Shown piece after piece: positions 41,195-54,256 of a stretch of DNA of 64,000 bases. The stretch spans positions 4,460,861-4,524,860 of the forward strand of contig CM073534.1 in NCBI GenBank assembly GCA_037074615.1, in the 5' to 3' direction. Both the position numbers and the translations under genes were made by a program. Source of the DNA: Leucaena leucocephala. Lineage: Eukaryota; Streptophyta; Magnoliopsida; Fabales; Fabaceae. The number at the start of each line of letters is the position of its first letter. Within the stretch, counting starts at the first letter, position 1. The notes beneath the pieces were generated by a model. That model made no database searches. It saw only the letters and a list, made by a program, of their open reading frames with translations, and was not told the DNA's origin.

Positions 41195-43532
41195 TCCTTC
41201 ATCAAACTCTCTCGAATATTACTGTATTCTAGAGTTTTCATCAACTACTCATCATATTTTTTATTGTACATCTCTTATCACTTATTTGAGTATCTAGCAG
41301 AGTTTCTTAACATCCGCAAAGCTTCAACTTTTGTTTTCATATCATTGTACATCTATTCTTAAAATTTCTATCACCCTTCTAATTGCTCTTATTGTCTTTA
41401 TTAATTTAACACAGTACAGAGAGATGACTTATGTAATTAGTCTTTCTTTACTTTACTGCTAAGTATAAGCATATAGGAGCACATAGTTTAACATGTATAA
41501 TGCCTGGCCAACATATTGTAGGACTATACACCTGCTCATGAATGCAAAGCTCTAACATCAGAGCATAAGTATTCCTTTCCTTAACATGCACAGCTCTAAC
41601 TCTTGGAGCTTGCACAGCTCTATCACATGGAGCTTGCACTGCTCTAACATTTAGAGCTTTAGCATCTTTTACAAACCTAACATAATACTTGGCATTTCAT
41701 GAAAGGAGTGAAAGCTCTTATATACTATTTCATCTATAGCATAACATTCAAACATCTTATCCCTACCAAAAGGGAGCCTCTCTATCTATCTACAAAATTA
41801 GCTACAAAACCACTTCATATTATAGTTCTCAATATATATTTCTCATAGTTCTAACTTTAATTTCTTTTTTCTCCTTTTATCTAGGGTTTTGGACAACATA
41901 TATACCCTAGGTAAAGGTAAACTTTCTTCTATAAAAGTCATAAGTTCAAGCCCCCAAATTAAAGGAAAATAAGTTAGGATAGATTGATTACCTTAATCCT
42001 TAGCAAGTTTGAACTTTGGACCTTGGATTATTCTTTGTATTAGCTTGGCTTTCCACTTGGGCACACCTCCCCAAGGGTTCCAAGAGCCACAGCTTTGTGT
42101 AGAAAAATGGGAGGTATTTATAGAAATATCGCATAGAAAATGAAAGGCCAATATCACTTTGCGTACTATTTGATCTAATAGCTCATATTTACTTTTGGAT
42201 TAAGTTTGCCCTAGAAGCCAAAAGGTGACATCATCAATGGAAACCTTATATACATGTGACAAAATTCTAAGGGGAAGAAGTATTTGAAAAAATTCTAATC
42301 TAATTTGGTACTAGATCAGTTTAATTTCTCAAAAACCATACTATTTTATAAATATAATTTTTCTGAGATTCCATAATATACTTTCTGATCCTAAATCAAG
42401 TATACAGATTCTTCCTACCATTAACATTCTTGGACTGGGTCTAAATTTAATTACTAATCCCTTGCCAAATTACCAAAATACCCCTTGGTTCTTTATTTAC
42501 TTTAATATCTCTAGGGCATTATTGTCTTTTCAACATCATCAGAGTTTTCCCTAACCATGGTTAATTATTCTAGGAAATGTCCTTGACAGCCTAACCTTAG
42601 TAAAATGACCAAAATGCCCTTAATCTATCTCTTGCTCAATGGCACAACATAGTAGCATACTTAGTGACATTTTTGTAATTTTATATTTTTCTGGGTCATT
42701 TTTAGTACTAGCTCATATACTTATCTAAAAAAATATTATTAGGTCTATAAAGCACTAGTTTGGGCCTTCTATGTGGTCTTATGCTTTCCTGGGTTCAACT
42801 CTCAAGAAATTGCCCTGAAAAGCACTTATCAAGTGTTTTAATCTACTCTAAATTATATTATAAAATCTACATAACTCCTTTTGAGTTTTGTCAGTTTTAT
42901 AAATTCTTATATTAATTATAAGAATTTATTGTGATATTTCATCTGATTTGGAGGTCTAAAGGATACTGTACTAATTTTCCTTTCTTCAGAAATTCAAATC
43001 AATTTATCAAGACCTCAAATCAAAATTCTATGTTGTGTTAAACTGATCAGAATAATTTTCTCTAATTACTGAGAAAATTTAGAACTAAAATGATTCTGCT
43101 CAAATTTGGGCCTTTTCTGACTCAACTTTCCATAATTACTATTTTGCCCCTAACTTCTGAAAATTATACTTTAGGCCCTTAACTTTTCATAATTACACTT
43201 GATGACTCAAATTTTATATCTACTTTTATTTTTCACTATGAAACTTTGAGACTTTTCAATTTAGTCATTCTCTTTCTTCAAAATAACCATTATGCCTCCA
43301 GAGATTTTTACAATTTAGTCCCTATACTTTCATTATTTGCAATTTAGTCCTTGAATATCCTCTGTATTTTTCTGGGACTTTTGCTCAACATGGCCTTAGC
43401 CTACTTATTTCAGGATACATACTGGGCCTCTAGGCCTAAACCTTTGTCTAATCATTATCTTTCTTCTATTTATCTTCACAATCCTTTCCGAACCTCTTTC
43501 CTATATGAGTCTTATATAGATAGGAAAAAATT
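41195..43532 (-). mobile_element. Rearranged remnant of the long-LTR Gypsy family
   Basis: 41195-41845 matches internal sequence 15650-16277. From 41846 it jumps to LTR sequence matching 13830-15353 and ends near GAATGTGATA at 43532. So an internal 3' part is joined to a 3'-truncated LTR, which requires a deletion. Repeats of AGCTCTAACA...AGAGCT units at 41545-41660 are longer than in the other copy. No coding potential. Confidence 0.7.
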
Positions 43533-43589
43533 AGAATGTGATATCTTTATTGCTTACTACGAGATATTCGTCTGAGTCAAAAGTTATCC

Positions 43590-45240
43590 AATTATCTTTA
43601 TATATGGTTTGACTCAACTAAAGAGGTTATGGCATAATCCTTCCACTTAGTATACATCTTCCACTTTCACTCCTTCCTTGCTTCCAACTTATCCAATCCC
43701 AACATCTTTATGGATTAATTTCCTCCAAAACTTACTTTGTCGCCTTCCTTATGATGAAGCTTGAGGAACTTCTCTATGTCTCTTGTCACATGTCTTGGAG
43801 CATCCACTGTCAATGTACTATTTATTATTCTTAGATGCTTTAAGACAAACCTAAAACAAAATCATTTCACTTTAGGTACCCATTCTTTATTTGGTCCTTT
43901 CAGGTTAGTTTGGATTACCTTTGATTAACTCTATTTTTTTCTAAATCTTAACATTTTGCACACTTTGATACAACCTTATGTATTACAGTTATCTTCTCTT
44001 ATAAACTTTGCATGCTTTTCTTAGAATTTACTAACTCCTTTGCTCATTTGATGAACTCATAATGTAATGCATTACATTAGAAAAGTAATTCATCATAGGT
44101 TAGTTCAGCATTTATTACCTACTCTGTCTCTGAATTGCTTTCTTCTTGAGCTACCAGACAAATGTCTGTCGTTTCATCGTTATCACTTTCTTTGCTTTCT
44201 TAAGAATTTTCTCCCCATATTGATGAAACAAATGTTCTCCTCTTTTAAAAGTTTTCTTTCTTCTTTCTTTGTCTTTCTTGGAGAGTTGTGGACATTTAGC
44301 TTTGATGTAACCTGGCTTTTTATATTCAAAGTAGATAATCTGGTCCTTTTGCCCCTTTGATGATGAAGTACCTTTCTTTGGTGAATTTTTTTTGCTTGCT
44401 TTATTTTTGTAGAATTTCTTGAATCTTCAAACTTTGATACTCATTTCATCATCTTTGAGCTCTTCATCATCAATATCACTTTCTTGAGCTTTAAGAGAAA
44501 TTCCTTTTCTGCTCTTTTCTTTAATATCCTTCTTGTATTTCTATTTGCTCTCATATTCAGCTAGACTTCCAAAAGGAGTAGTGATAGACCTCATGGATTT
44601 GCCTTTGATCGCTTTAATTGCTATGACCATTGGATCCCATTCTTTTGTAAGACCATCGATAATCTTATGTTCTTGATCTCTTGAGCTATATTATTTCCCA
44701 AGACCTATTAAGTGGTTGATGAGATGTTGAAATCTCACTTCCATGTCTCAGATGCTTTCTCCATCAACCATTTAGAAAAGCTCAAACTATGTTTTGAGCA
44801 TGTTGACTCTACTTTCTTTGACACCGGAGGTTCCTTCGTGGGTTATTTTAAGGGCTTCCCACATCTCTTTAGTCATCTCTAGATTAGACATCTAGAAATA
44901 CTCTTTCTGATTTAAGGCACATGTTATAATGTTAATGGGCTTGAAATTGAGTAATATCATCTTCTTGTTGTCATCATTATATTCACTTCTCTCCTTAAAA
45001 AGTTTAGCTCTATCAAAGACTTTTGTAGGAATATAGTTTGAATCTTGTAAGATATCCTAGAGACCACACTTAGATGCCTTGATGAAGGTCTTCATTCTCA
45101 TTTTCTAGAACGTAAAGTTCTCTCCGTTAAAACTTGGAGGCTTTGTAGTGGAGCTTCCTTATGGTAAAATGATGTCTTCAAATCCTTCCATAGATATTGG
45201 ATCTCTCTTGAGATTGTTAGATCTTTTTCAAGAGACATGC
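43590..45240 (-). pseudogene. gag: Decayed Copia gag and protease of element E
   Basis: With stops and shifts the minus strand gives gag pieces WKDLKTSF, GKPLK (usually W-ALE-THEGT), STCSKHSLSFSKWL and WKWDFNISS (about 44700-44870). A zinc-knuckle region follows in which only one of the four ligands is kept (YKKPGYIKAKCPQLSKKDK, about 44280-44340). Then comes a protease-like STLTVDAPRHVTRDIEKFL with HHKEGDKVSFGGN (about 43720-43830). All are standard plant Copia landmarks in the right order. Not functional. Confidence 0.72.
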
Positions 45241-45252
45241 TCTTATATCAAA

Positions 45253-46017
45253 TGTTAGTCTTGGCAGAAACACACAAGAGGGGTGAATTGGGTGTTTTGA
45301 AATTTTTTAACATAAATTGATAAACTGAAAGATAGTATAATATAATAGAGTAAAGAGTATAATGATTAGAAAAATTTCATCGAAGGATAGAAAGATCAAT
45401 ACAAGTCAGTTCGGACCAATCATCTTGTCCTTTGTCCAGTCCCCAGAGGCCTTATGAGATTTTCAACTATCTCTAGGATTTGAAACGTGCTCTTGGCACC
45501 TGAGTACAACAATTAATTCTCTCAATCACTCGCCCTTACTTCCCGTAAGGTAATAATCCAAACTTAAGAGAACAAAACTTTTTCTACAGAATGAATGAAA
45601 AATATTCTCAATCTCTCTAACAGAGTGTATATGATGATGAAGGCTGAAGCACAATAATGTCAATTTATAGAGTAATGAAGAAAGAATGTAATAAATTCAG
45701 TCGTTGTTCTTGCATCTGTTCGTTGTTATCTTCATTAATACTGAGTCTTTCTTTTCAATTTAATACATTAATATAAATTAATCGATTAACTAATCAACCT
45801 TTATTTGCCCCTCCTATTTTATTTTTTGTACTTTATTACAAAAAGAGTGAATGTATTATACATTCTGATAGATATTATTTTGGAAATTTCATACTTTTGA
45901 TGTAAAGTTACTGGTAAAGCTGAATGAATGAAGTTTCTTGTTTTGATGACATGTTTTTCCTTTATTGTTAAAAAAATGCAACAAATTGAAATTGGACATG
46001 CCAATGTTAGGTGAACA
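45253..46017 (-). repeat. 5' LTR of Copia E (765 bp)
   Basis: On the minus strand it starts TGTTCACCTAACATTGGC and ends GACTAACA, two bases from the primer site. The sequence AAGAGGGGTGAATTGGGT is shared with the LTR at 55899. Confidence 0.72.
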
Positions 46018-46039
46018 ATATAATGATAGGTTTAGAACA

Positions 46040-46195
46040 AATTATTTCTACACCGGTCTTTCATCTGGTGTAGAGTTGTTCAATTTATATTATTTTACAC
46101 CGGTATAAAAGTGACCAGTGTAGAATATAATGTCTAGTTTAGACAAAAATTAATCTTTACACTGGTGTTACAAAAGTTATCCGATAGTTTAGACA
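46040..46195. mobile_element. CACTA-type subterminal repeat fragment
   Basis: Four to five copies of a TACACCGGT/CACTGGTGT motif within 150 bases, in both orientations, as in CACTA subterminal regions. No terminus seen. Confidence 0.45.
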
Positions 46196-46229
46196 ATTCA
46201 TATAGAATAGAAAAGAACCCAATATGTCA

Positions 46230-48125
46230 TGTGATGATCATCCTTGGATAATTCATGATCTTATCCTAAATGTCCCTGGCCGGTCATCTATGTGGGAGCA
46301 GAGATGAAATAAGACTAGTATGACTTTGAAGATGTATAGAGATATAAATCAAAGTCATAAGCACATGTAAGAGTACAAGGTGTTGGACCGACCCGCTATG
46401 AGAGAGCTATATGGGTTACGTCATAATCTTCTCTCATATACAAACCATGTCACTATGTCCTTTGACTTGAGATCATCATGGATTCCTACATGACAAACGC
46501 TCAGCTTTGACCTAGTCAAAAGTCACTTTTGTCCGAGTGATCATAAAGACTATGTTCGGGCTTAGTGATTTTCTGTGCGGAGGAATGTGAATGGTCAAGA
46601 TGGAATTTGTCCCTCACATTCGTAGAGAGATATTACTGGGCCCCTCGATGAGTGAGTCTGAGAAATGTATTGCCATACTTAATGGAAAGGTAGTTCCATT
46701 TCTATAGTCAGACTACTCAGGGATCGAGAAAGTAATAGTCAGGAATAGGAGGATGACATTATCCATGCCTCATCCATGACCAAAATATTGTGTGAAAGAA
46801 GGGACATGATATGGTTGTATAAAAGGTTACATCGTTTAACGATCCTCATATGATTTTGATAGTCGTTATGTCTTGCTAGAGACCGCTTGTGACTTGTGGG
46901 CCAGTATAGTAAATGACCCACTGCCAACTTCATATAGGCCTACAGGGTCACACACAAAATAGCCTAATGCGAGCTATGATATCCAGATTCATTGAATCCA
47001 AGACATGTCCAGATTCAATGAATCATTCAGGGTGGATGTATATATTTATTTATATTTATATTCGTATATATATATATATAATTTTTATATATACATTATA
47101 TATAAGAGATATATGAGATTTAATTTATAAGGATAAATTAAATCTCTATCATGTTTGAATTTGAAATTCAAACTGTTAGGATATCTCATATAAGAGATAT
47201 TTATAAGATTTAATTTATAAGGATAAATTAAATCTCTATCACGTTTGAATGTGAAATTCAAATTGATAGGATATCTCATATAAGAGATATTTATAAGGAT
47301 AAATTAAATCTCTATCACGTTTGAATTTGAAATTCAAATTAGTAGGATATCTCATATAAGAGATATTTATAAGATTTAATTTATAAGGATAAATTAAATC
47401 TCTATCACGTTTGAATTTAAAATTCAAATTGGTAGGATATCTCATATAAGAGATATTCATAAGATTTAATTTATAAGGATAAATTAAATCTCTATCATGT
47501 TTGAATTTGAAATTCAAATTGATACGATATTTCAAATTTGATTTATGAGAATAAATCAAATATAGTTCAGTCTTATCTTTATTTTAAGTTAAATAAATAG
47601 GTGAATTAAATATGTAGGATAGATTTAATATAAATATTATTTATTTAATTAGTTTCTTATCAAATTATACAATATATGATATTGTATTAATTTCAGAATT
47701 AATATAAGATTAACTCCAAAATCTAATTCGGTAGAGAAAAATGCATAGCATCCTATATATCTGACTTTAGGAGCTACGTTTTGAAAACATATAGAACACA
47801 TAAAGGCTGAAGGGGAATCTGGAAAAAGTTTGCAGATAAGAAACTATCAAAATAGAGACGGAGAGGACAAATTCTTGAGAAAGCCCTGGAGGGATAAGAG
47901 ACGCTAGCACATAGTTCGTGGTTGGAACGCTGTTCTTATGGATACCAGTAGAGGAAGCTGATCTGAGTAGTTTACTTCTGGCGATCAGAAAGGGAGCACG
48001 AGCCACGGAGAGAAGTTGTGAATGTCGTGACCAGAAGCTGTGGAAGTCGCTGAGGAACACTGAGGGTAATGCTTCTTCCCACTTGACTTAAATACATACG
48101 GTAGATCCTGGCAAGGAATGGAAAG
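46230..48125 (+). repeat. 5' LTR of Copia F, truncated at both ends
   Basis: Similarity to the 3' LTR begins at TGATGATCATCCTTGG (3' LTR position about 53380) and stops after GGCAAGGAATGGAAA. About 100 bases at the start and 40 at the end are absent. TATA box TATAAAAGG at 46818-46826. Confidence 0.82.
47113..47530. repeat. Tandem 90-bp palindromic units, 5' LTR (5 copies, one shortened)
   Basis: Units begin near 47113, 47206, 47291, 47371 and 47461. The third has lost about 14 bases between two TTTATAA direct repeats. Confidence 0.85.
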
Positions 48126-49289
48126 ATTCTTATGATATGTGTTAGTCATAGCCGATCATATAATATGCGTTTTATGTGTGACATATAAGGGATCCGTGTT
48201 ATGTATGACATAAAAGGAATCTAAAAGGGAATTGAAATTGGTGGTGATACGTTTTGATTTTATCAATTAACATAGATGGGGTCTAAGAAAACCGAATTCA
48301 GATTCGTGATTATTTATGAAATAAATTTTTTTCTGGGGCGCTGCCCCTAGACCCCGCCTGCTAACCGGCTAATGGGACCGCCGCCCATTAACCAGCTAGC
48401 GGGACCGCCGTGGCTACCTAGTCGTAGCGCAACATAATTGTAACATATATTATTTTGTGAATGTTTTAGATTTGAAACATTAATTGCCCTTCAATTAAAT
48501 CTAAATGTTGATTCTTGAATGCTTGTGTATGGTGAACAATATGGCTCTAGATTGCAAGTGTTGTAATTTTTAAATACGGCCTGTGTGTCGTGTCTTTCTC
48601 TATATACTCTTAATGTACCTTCTCTTCTCATCTCATTCCCCTCGAATGTTAAAAGAGGTTTATATATGTAATTTTTCTCTTCTTACTAGAGAGCTCCTCT
48701 TATTGGCTTGAGGGGACTTAGGATAGGTGAGCCATATTGTATCACGTTTAAATTATGCATCTTATGATTATATCAGAAACATGCATATTACTTGTATGAG
48801 ATACAAAATGAGAAACATGCATTCTTATAAACCAGATAGTTAAATTAAGCCCTCTAAATGAAATCTTAAGTCATAATGCCGTCAATTTATGAACACTTGT
48901 CAAAACCTCAATCGCTCAATTGTGGACTCCACCAAAGTGGGTGCTTTTGAGTTATCTTGGGGAGATAAGCAAGAGTAATGGTGCTACTCTCACATGTTTA
49001 TTATTGTTTGACTTAATTGAGATTAACAAAACAGTTTTGGGTCTCAAGGCATTAGATGGGATTAAAAACATGACAGATCATATGATGATAGGATCCCATG
49101 AATATCTAAGAGTTACATTTGATGTAATTGGTAAAGGTGTTACCTACCTAAATAACTTAATTTAAGCGTCCTGCCAAAGCAGACTTAAATTTGAGCCAAA
49201 TATGGATCTTAGCCCATTAACTATTGCATTGAGGGTTGTTTATTTAGTGGGAGATTGCTAATTAAATTGCATATTTTAATTGTAGAATC
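48126..49289 (+). other. Leader of Copia F, with a GC-rich island
   Basis: Untranslated leader between LTR and gag. 48335-48425 is strikingly G/C-rich in an A/T-rich setting: GGGGCGCTGCCCCTAGACCC, then two imperfect copies of CTAACCGGCTAATGGGACCG. A short open frame at 48920-49165 has no recognised content. Confidence 0.6.
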
Positions 49290-52200
49290 ATGATGACTAG
49301 TAATACTATTACATTATCGCTGTGATTTGTCCTTGAGAAGGACAAACTCAATGGGACAAACTTTCTTGACTGGTTTAGGAACTTGAGAATTGTTCTCAAG
49401 CAGGAAAGAAAGGCTCATGTCCTAGATCAACCCATTCCTGAGGAGCCAGCGGCCAATGCTCCTAGAGCTCAGAGAGATACTTACATGAAGCATAAGGAAG
49501 ACTTTGTTGATGTGGGATGCTTGATGCTAGCCACCATGGTTCTGGAGCTCCAAAGAGATCTGGAACACATGGAGGCTTATGAGATGATTGTGCATCTCAA
49601 GCAAATATTCCAGCAACAGGCAAGGCAAGAGAGGTGTGAGACCACTAAGGCCTTACATTCCTGTAAGATGGCTGAAGGTGCATCAGTCAGTACTCATGTC
49701 TTAAAGATGAAATGGCACATTGATCACCTTGAGAGGCTTGGATTTCCCATGAGCCAGGAGTTAGCTACAGATTTGATCTTGAACTCACTCCCAGAAAGTT
49801 ATGACCAGTTTGTCATGAACTATAACATGAACAACATGGAGAAATCTATTTCTGAACTGCATGGGATGCTTAAAACTGTTGAGCCGAGTCTTAAGAAGAA
49901 GCCCATTACTGTTTTGATGGTTCAGAAAGGAAAGGGTATGAAAAAGAAAGGCAAAGGCAAGGGGAAGGGTTATGGCTCATCAGGTAAGACCAAAGAGTCA
50001 GGGAAGCCCGAAGCCAAGCCTGCACCAAAGAAGGCAAAGCCTCCAAAGGAAGGAGTCTGCTTGTTTTGCAATGAACTTGGTCATTGGAAGAGGAATTGCA
50101 AACTCTACCTCGAAGATCTGAAAAAGAACAAGAAGGATAGCGGTGCTATCGCTTCAAGTATTTATGTTATAGACATTCATCTTTCTACTTCCACCTCATG
50201 GGTATTAGATACTGCATGTGGTTCTCACATTTGTACAAATGTGCAGGGACTAAAGGACAGTAGGAAGCTGAAAAAGGGCGAGATTGACCTACGAGTTGGA
50301 AACAGAGCAAGGGTTGCTGCGTTAGCTGTAGGCACTTATGAATTAGTTCTGCCCACTGGGCTTTTGTTAGTTTTGAACAATTGCTATTATATTCTTGCTT
50401 TAAGTAGTAACATTATTTCACTTTCTTATTTGGATAAGGAAGGTTTCACTTTCATTGCTGGGAATAGTAGATGTTCTATTTATCGTAATGATGTTTTCTA
50501 TGCTCATGGTGATTTGCATGTTGATCATTACATATTAAATTTGGAACAACCCAATCATGGAAATATATATAACATAACCGCCAAAAGGGTCAAACCAAAC
50601 AATTTGAATCCCATATACCTCTGGCACTGTCGTCTGGGCCACATAAATGAGAAACGCATTTCCAAACTCCATCAAGATGGATTTCTAAACTCATTTGATT
50701 TTGAATCATATGACACTTGCGAGTCTTGCTTGTTAGGAAAGATGACAAAGTCACCTTTCACTGGGCACAGTGAGAGGGCCACTGATTTATTGGGCCTCAT
50801 ACATACAGATGTGTGTGGACTGATGAACACAACTGCTAGAGGAGGTTATTCGTACTTCATAATATTCATAGATGATTTCAACAGATATGGGTATATCTAT
50901 ATGATGAAACATAAATCTGAATCTTTTGAAAAGTTCAAAATATTTCAAAATAAAGTACAAAACCAGCTTGGCAAAATAATTAAAGCCCTTTGATCTGATC
51001 GGGGTGGTGAATATTTGAGCCAAGAGTTCATAGATCATCTTATGAGTTGTGGGATAGTCTCACAATTGACTCCTCCAGGGACACCACAATAGAATGGCAT
51101 TTCTGAACGGAGGAATCGAACACTATTAGATATGGTTCGATCCATGATGAGTCGAACAGATCTTTCGCCCTCCTTTTGGGGCCATGCCCTAGACACAGCT
51201 GCGTTCACACTCAATCGTGTTTCATCTAAGGCAATTGAAAAGACTCCGTATGAGATATGGACTGGGAGGACGCCTAGTTTGTCTTTCCTCAAGATTTGGG
51301 GATGCGAGGTCTATGTTAAGCAACAAACCTCAGACAAATTAGCGCCCAAATCCTCAAGGTGCCTTTTTGTGGGATATCCTAAGAAAACCAAGGGATGTTA
51401 CGTCTATAACCCTACTGATAACAGTGTTTGTTGTCAGAAATGGTATCTTTCTCGAACGAGAATTTATCTCTAAAAGAACCAGTGGGAGTAAGGTACACCT
51501 CGAAGAAGTTCGAGAGCCATAAGACACCACAGAACTGCAGATGGAAAATAGAGAAGACTCACAACAAGTTGTTGAGACTCCTCAAGTCACGTAAGGTCCA
51601 CGGAAATCTAATAGGACACGACTTCAGCCTCAGAGATATGGATTTCTAATTTCTGATAGTCGTGATGTGTTGCTCATTGAGCATAATGAGCCGACTACCT
51701 ATTGAGAAGCTATAGTGGGACTAAACTCTAAAAAATGACTTAATGCCATGAAGTCTGAGATGCAATCCATGTACGACAATAAGGTTTGGACCTTAGTCGA
51801 CCCGCCTGAAGGTGTAAAAATTGTCAGGTGCAAGTGGGTTTTTAAGGAAAAAACTGACATGGATGGCAATGTAAATGTCTTCAAGGCACGAATGGTTGCA
51901 AAAGGATTTACTCAAACTCATGGTATGGACTATGATGAGACCTTTTTCCCAGTTGCAATGGCCAAATCAATCAGAATCCTCTTTGCCATAGCAGCATATT
52001 ATGACTATGAAATATGGAAGATGGACGTCAAGACAACCTTCCTTAATAGAAAGCTCCTTGAGGATGTGTACATGACATAACCTAAAGGGTTTGTGCGTTC
52101 TGAGGACTCTGGTAAAGTGTGCAAGCTTCAAAGGTCCATTTATGGAGTGAAGCAAGCCTCTCGGAGTTGGAATCATCATTTTGATGAAGTAGTCAAAGAG

Positions 52201-53270
52201 TTTGGATTTCTTCAAAATATTGATCAACCTTGTGTGTACAAGAAGGTTAGTGGGAGCACAGTTGTATTTTTGGTACTCTGTGTCAATGACATCCTACTTA
52301 TTGGGAATGACATTCCTACCTTGAGATTGTCAAGTCTTGGTTAGGAAAGTTTTTCTCGATGAAAGACTTGGGTGAAGCCACCTACATCCTAGGAATCAAA
52401 ATCTATAGAGATAGATCTAAAAGACTTATAGGACTCAGTCAGAGTACATACATAGACAAAATACTGTATAGGTTCAGTATGCACAAATCAAAGAGGGGTT
52501 TCATACCCATGTCTCATGGTAGTCACCTCATCAAAGATTTGTGTCCTAGTACATCTGATCAGCGAGGTCGCATGAGTAAAGTTCTATATGCCTCAGCCAT
52601 AGGATCTATCATGTATGCCATGTTATGTACTCGACCGGATGTCTCGTTTGCCTTAAGTATGACTAGCAGATATCAACAAGACCCTGGTGAGGGCCATTGG
52701 AGTGCTGTCAAGAATATCCTTAAGTACTTAAGAAGGACTAAGGACTTATTCTTGGTCTATGGTGGATTGGATGACGAACTCTGTGTAACTGGTTACATAG
52801 ATGCAAGTTTTCAAACTAACCAGGATGACCAAAAATCACAGTTTGGATATATATTCCTCCTCAATAATGGAGCAGTAAGCTGGAAGAGCTCTAAGCTGGG
52901 CACTGTAGCAGATTCTGCAATGGAAGCTGAGTATATAGCAGCATCTGATACAGCTAAGGAAGCTACTTGGATCAGGAAGTTCATCACGAAACTATGGGTG
53001 ATACCTACCATCTCAGATCCAATAACTTTGCTTTGTGACAATAGCAGTGCCATTGCACAGGCCAAAGAGCCTAGTTCACATCAAAGGACCAAGCATATAC
53101 TCAGGCGATTTCATCTCATCAAAGAAATCAACGATAGAGGTGATATAAAAATATGTAAAGTAGTAGGAGAAGATAATATTGCTAATCCTCTAACAAAGCC
53201 GCTTGTGCAGGCAAAGCATGAGCGTCATGTTAGGTCAATGGGAATTAATCAAATTAATAATTGTACCTAG
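49290..53270 (+). pseudogene. gag-pol: Copia F gag-pol polyprotein, several stops and shifts
   Basis: Gag: likely start ATG 49290 with a TGA at 49323, then KDKLNGTNFLDWFRNL. The frame is open 49326-50990 and includes a zinc knuckle CLFCNELGHWKRNC (about 50060-50100) and a protease motif WVLDTACGSHIC (usual WVLDTGCGSHI). Integrase: HCRLGHINEKRI, CESCLLGKM, HTDVCGLM, FIDDFNRYGYIY. Breaks: TGA 50991 in L-SDRGGEY, TAG 51090 in PPGTPQ-NGISERRN, shifts and stops at 51420-51740. RT: MVAKGFTQTHGMDYDETFFPV, then TAA 52078. The active site reads CVNDILL for YVDDILL. RNase H: GYIDASF, SAMEAEYIA, LLCDNSSAIA, QRTKHI; intact 52359-53270. Inactive; most stops fit C-to-T changes. Confidence 0.9.
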
Positions 53271-53275
53271 TGCAA

Positions 53276-53284
53276 GTGGGAGGT
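53276..53284 (+). other. Polypurine tract of Copia F
   Basis: AGTGGGAGG then T, directly before the LTR start TGTTGGAAATC. Confidence 0.75.
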
Positions 53285-53965
53285 TGTTGGAAATCATGCC
53301 CTAGGGGCTAATCATTGTCTTATGAACATTATTGATTTATGGATTTATTAATTGTGTTATATTATTTGCATGTTTACTGTGATGACCATCCTTGGATAAT
53401 TCATAATCTTATCCTAAATGTCCCTGGTCAGTCATCTATGTGAGAGCAAAGATGAAATAAGACCAGTATGACTTTGAAGATATATAGAGATATAAATCAA
53501 AGTCATAGGCACATGTAAGAGTACAAGGTGTTGGATCGACCCGCTATGAGAGAGCTACATGGGTTAAGTCATAAGCTTCTCTCATATACAAACCATGTCA
53601 CTATGCCCTTTGACCTGAGATCATCGTGGATTCCTACATGACAAACGCTCAGCTTTGACCTAGTCAAAAGTCACTTTTGTCCGAGTGATCATAAAGACTA
53701 TGTTCGGGCTTAGTGGTTTTCCGTGCGGAGGAATGTGAATGGTCAAGATGGAATTTGTCCCTCACATTCGTAGAGAAATATTATTAGGCCCCTCGATGAG
53801 TGAGTATGAGAAATGTATGGCCATACTTAATGGAAAGGTAGTTCTATTTCTATAGTCAGACTACTCAGGGATCGAGAAAGTAACAGTCAGGAATAGGAGG
53901 ATGACATTATCCATGCCTCATCCATGACCAAAATATCGCGTGATAGAAGAGACATGATATGGTTG

Positions 53966-53974
53966 TATAAAAGG
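53966..53974 (+). promoter_or_regulatory. TATA box of Copia F LTR
   Basis: TATAAAAGG, kept unchanged in all three LTR copies of the family (27133, 46818, 53966). Placement about 680 bases into the LTR fits a U3 core promoter. Confidence 0.55.
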
Positions 53975-54256
53975 TTATATCGTTTAACGATCCTCATATG
54001 ATTTGGGTAGTCGTTATGTCTTGCTAGAGACCACTTACGACTTGTGGGCCAGTATAGCAAATGGCCCACTGCCAACCTCATATGGGCCTACAGGGTCACA
54101 CACAAAATAGCCCAACACAAGCTATGATGTCCAGATTCATTGAATCCAAGACATGTCCATATTCAATGAATCATCCAGGGTGGATGTATATATTTATTTA
54201 TATTTATATTCGTATATATATAAATTCGTATATATACATTATATATAAGAGATATA

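Larger units (their letters stand above)
43590..46017 (-). mobile_element. Copia retrotransposon E, 5' part, minus strand
   Basis: On the minus strand: LTR (46017-45253), degenerate primer site (45250-45239, TGATATAAGAGC), gag and protease remnants. Truncated near 43560 by the Gypsy remnant. Confidence 0.75.

Noticed and set aside
44067..44360. 97-residue plus-strand frame
   Set aside because: Shadow of the decayed minus-strand Copia gag zinc-knuckle region.
47113..47530. Regular repeat array considered as a CRISPR
   Set aside because: Plant nuclear DNA, units directly adjacent without unique spacers, located inside retrotransposon LTRs.
48920..49165. 81-residue plus-strand frame upstream of Copia F gag
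   Set aside because: Position in the leader of the element and no known domain; kept only as part of the leader.
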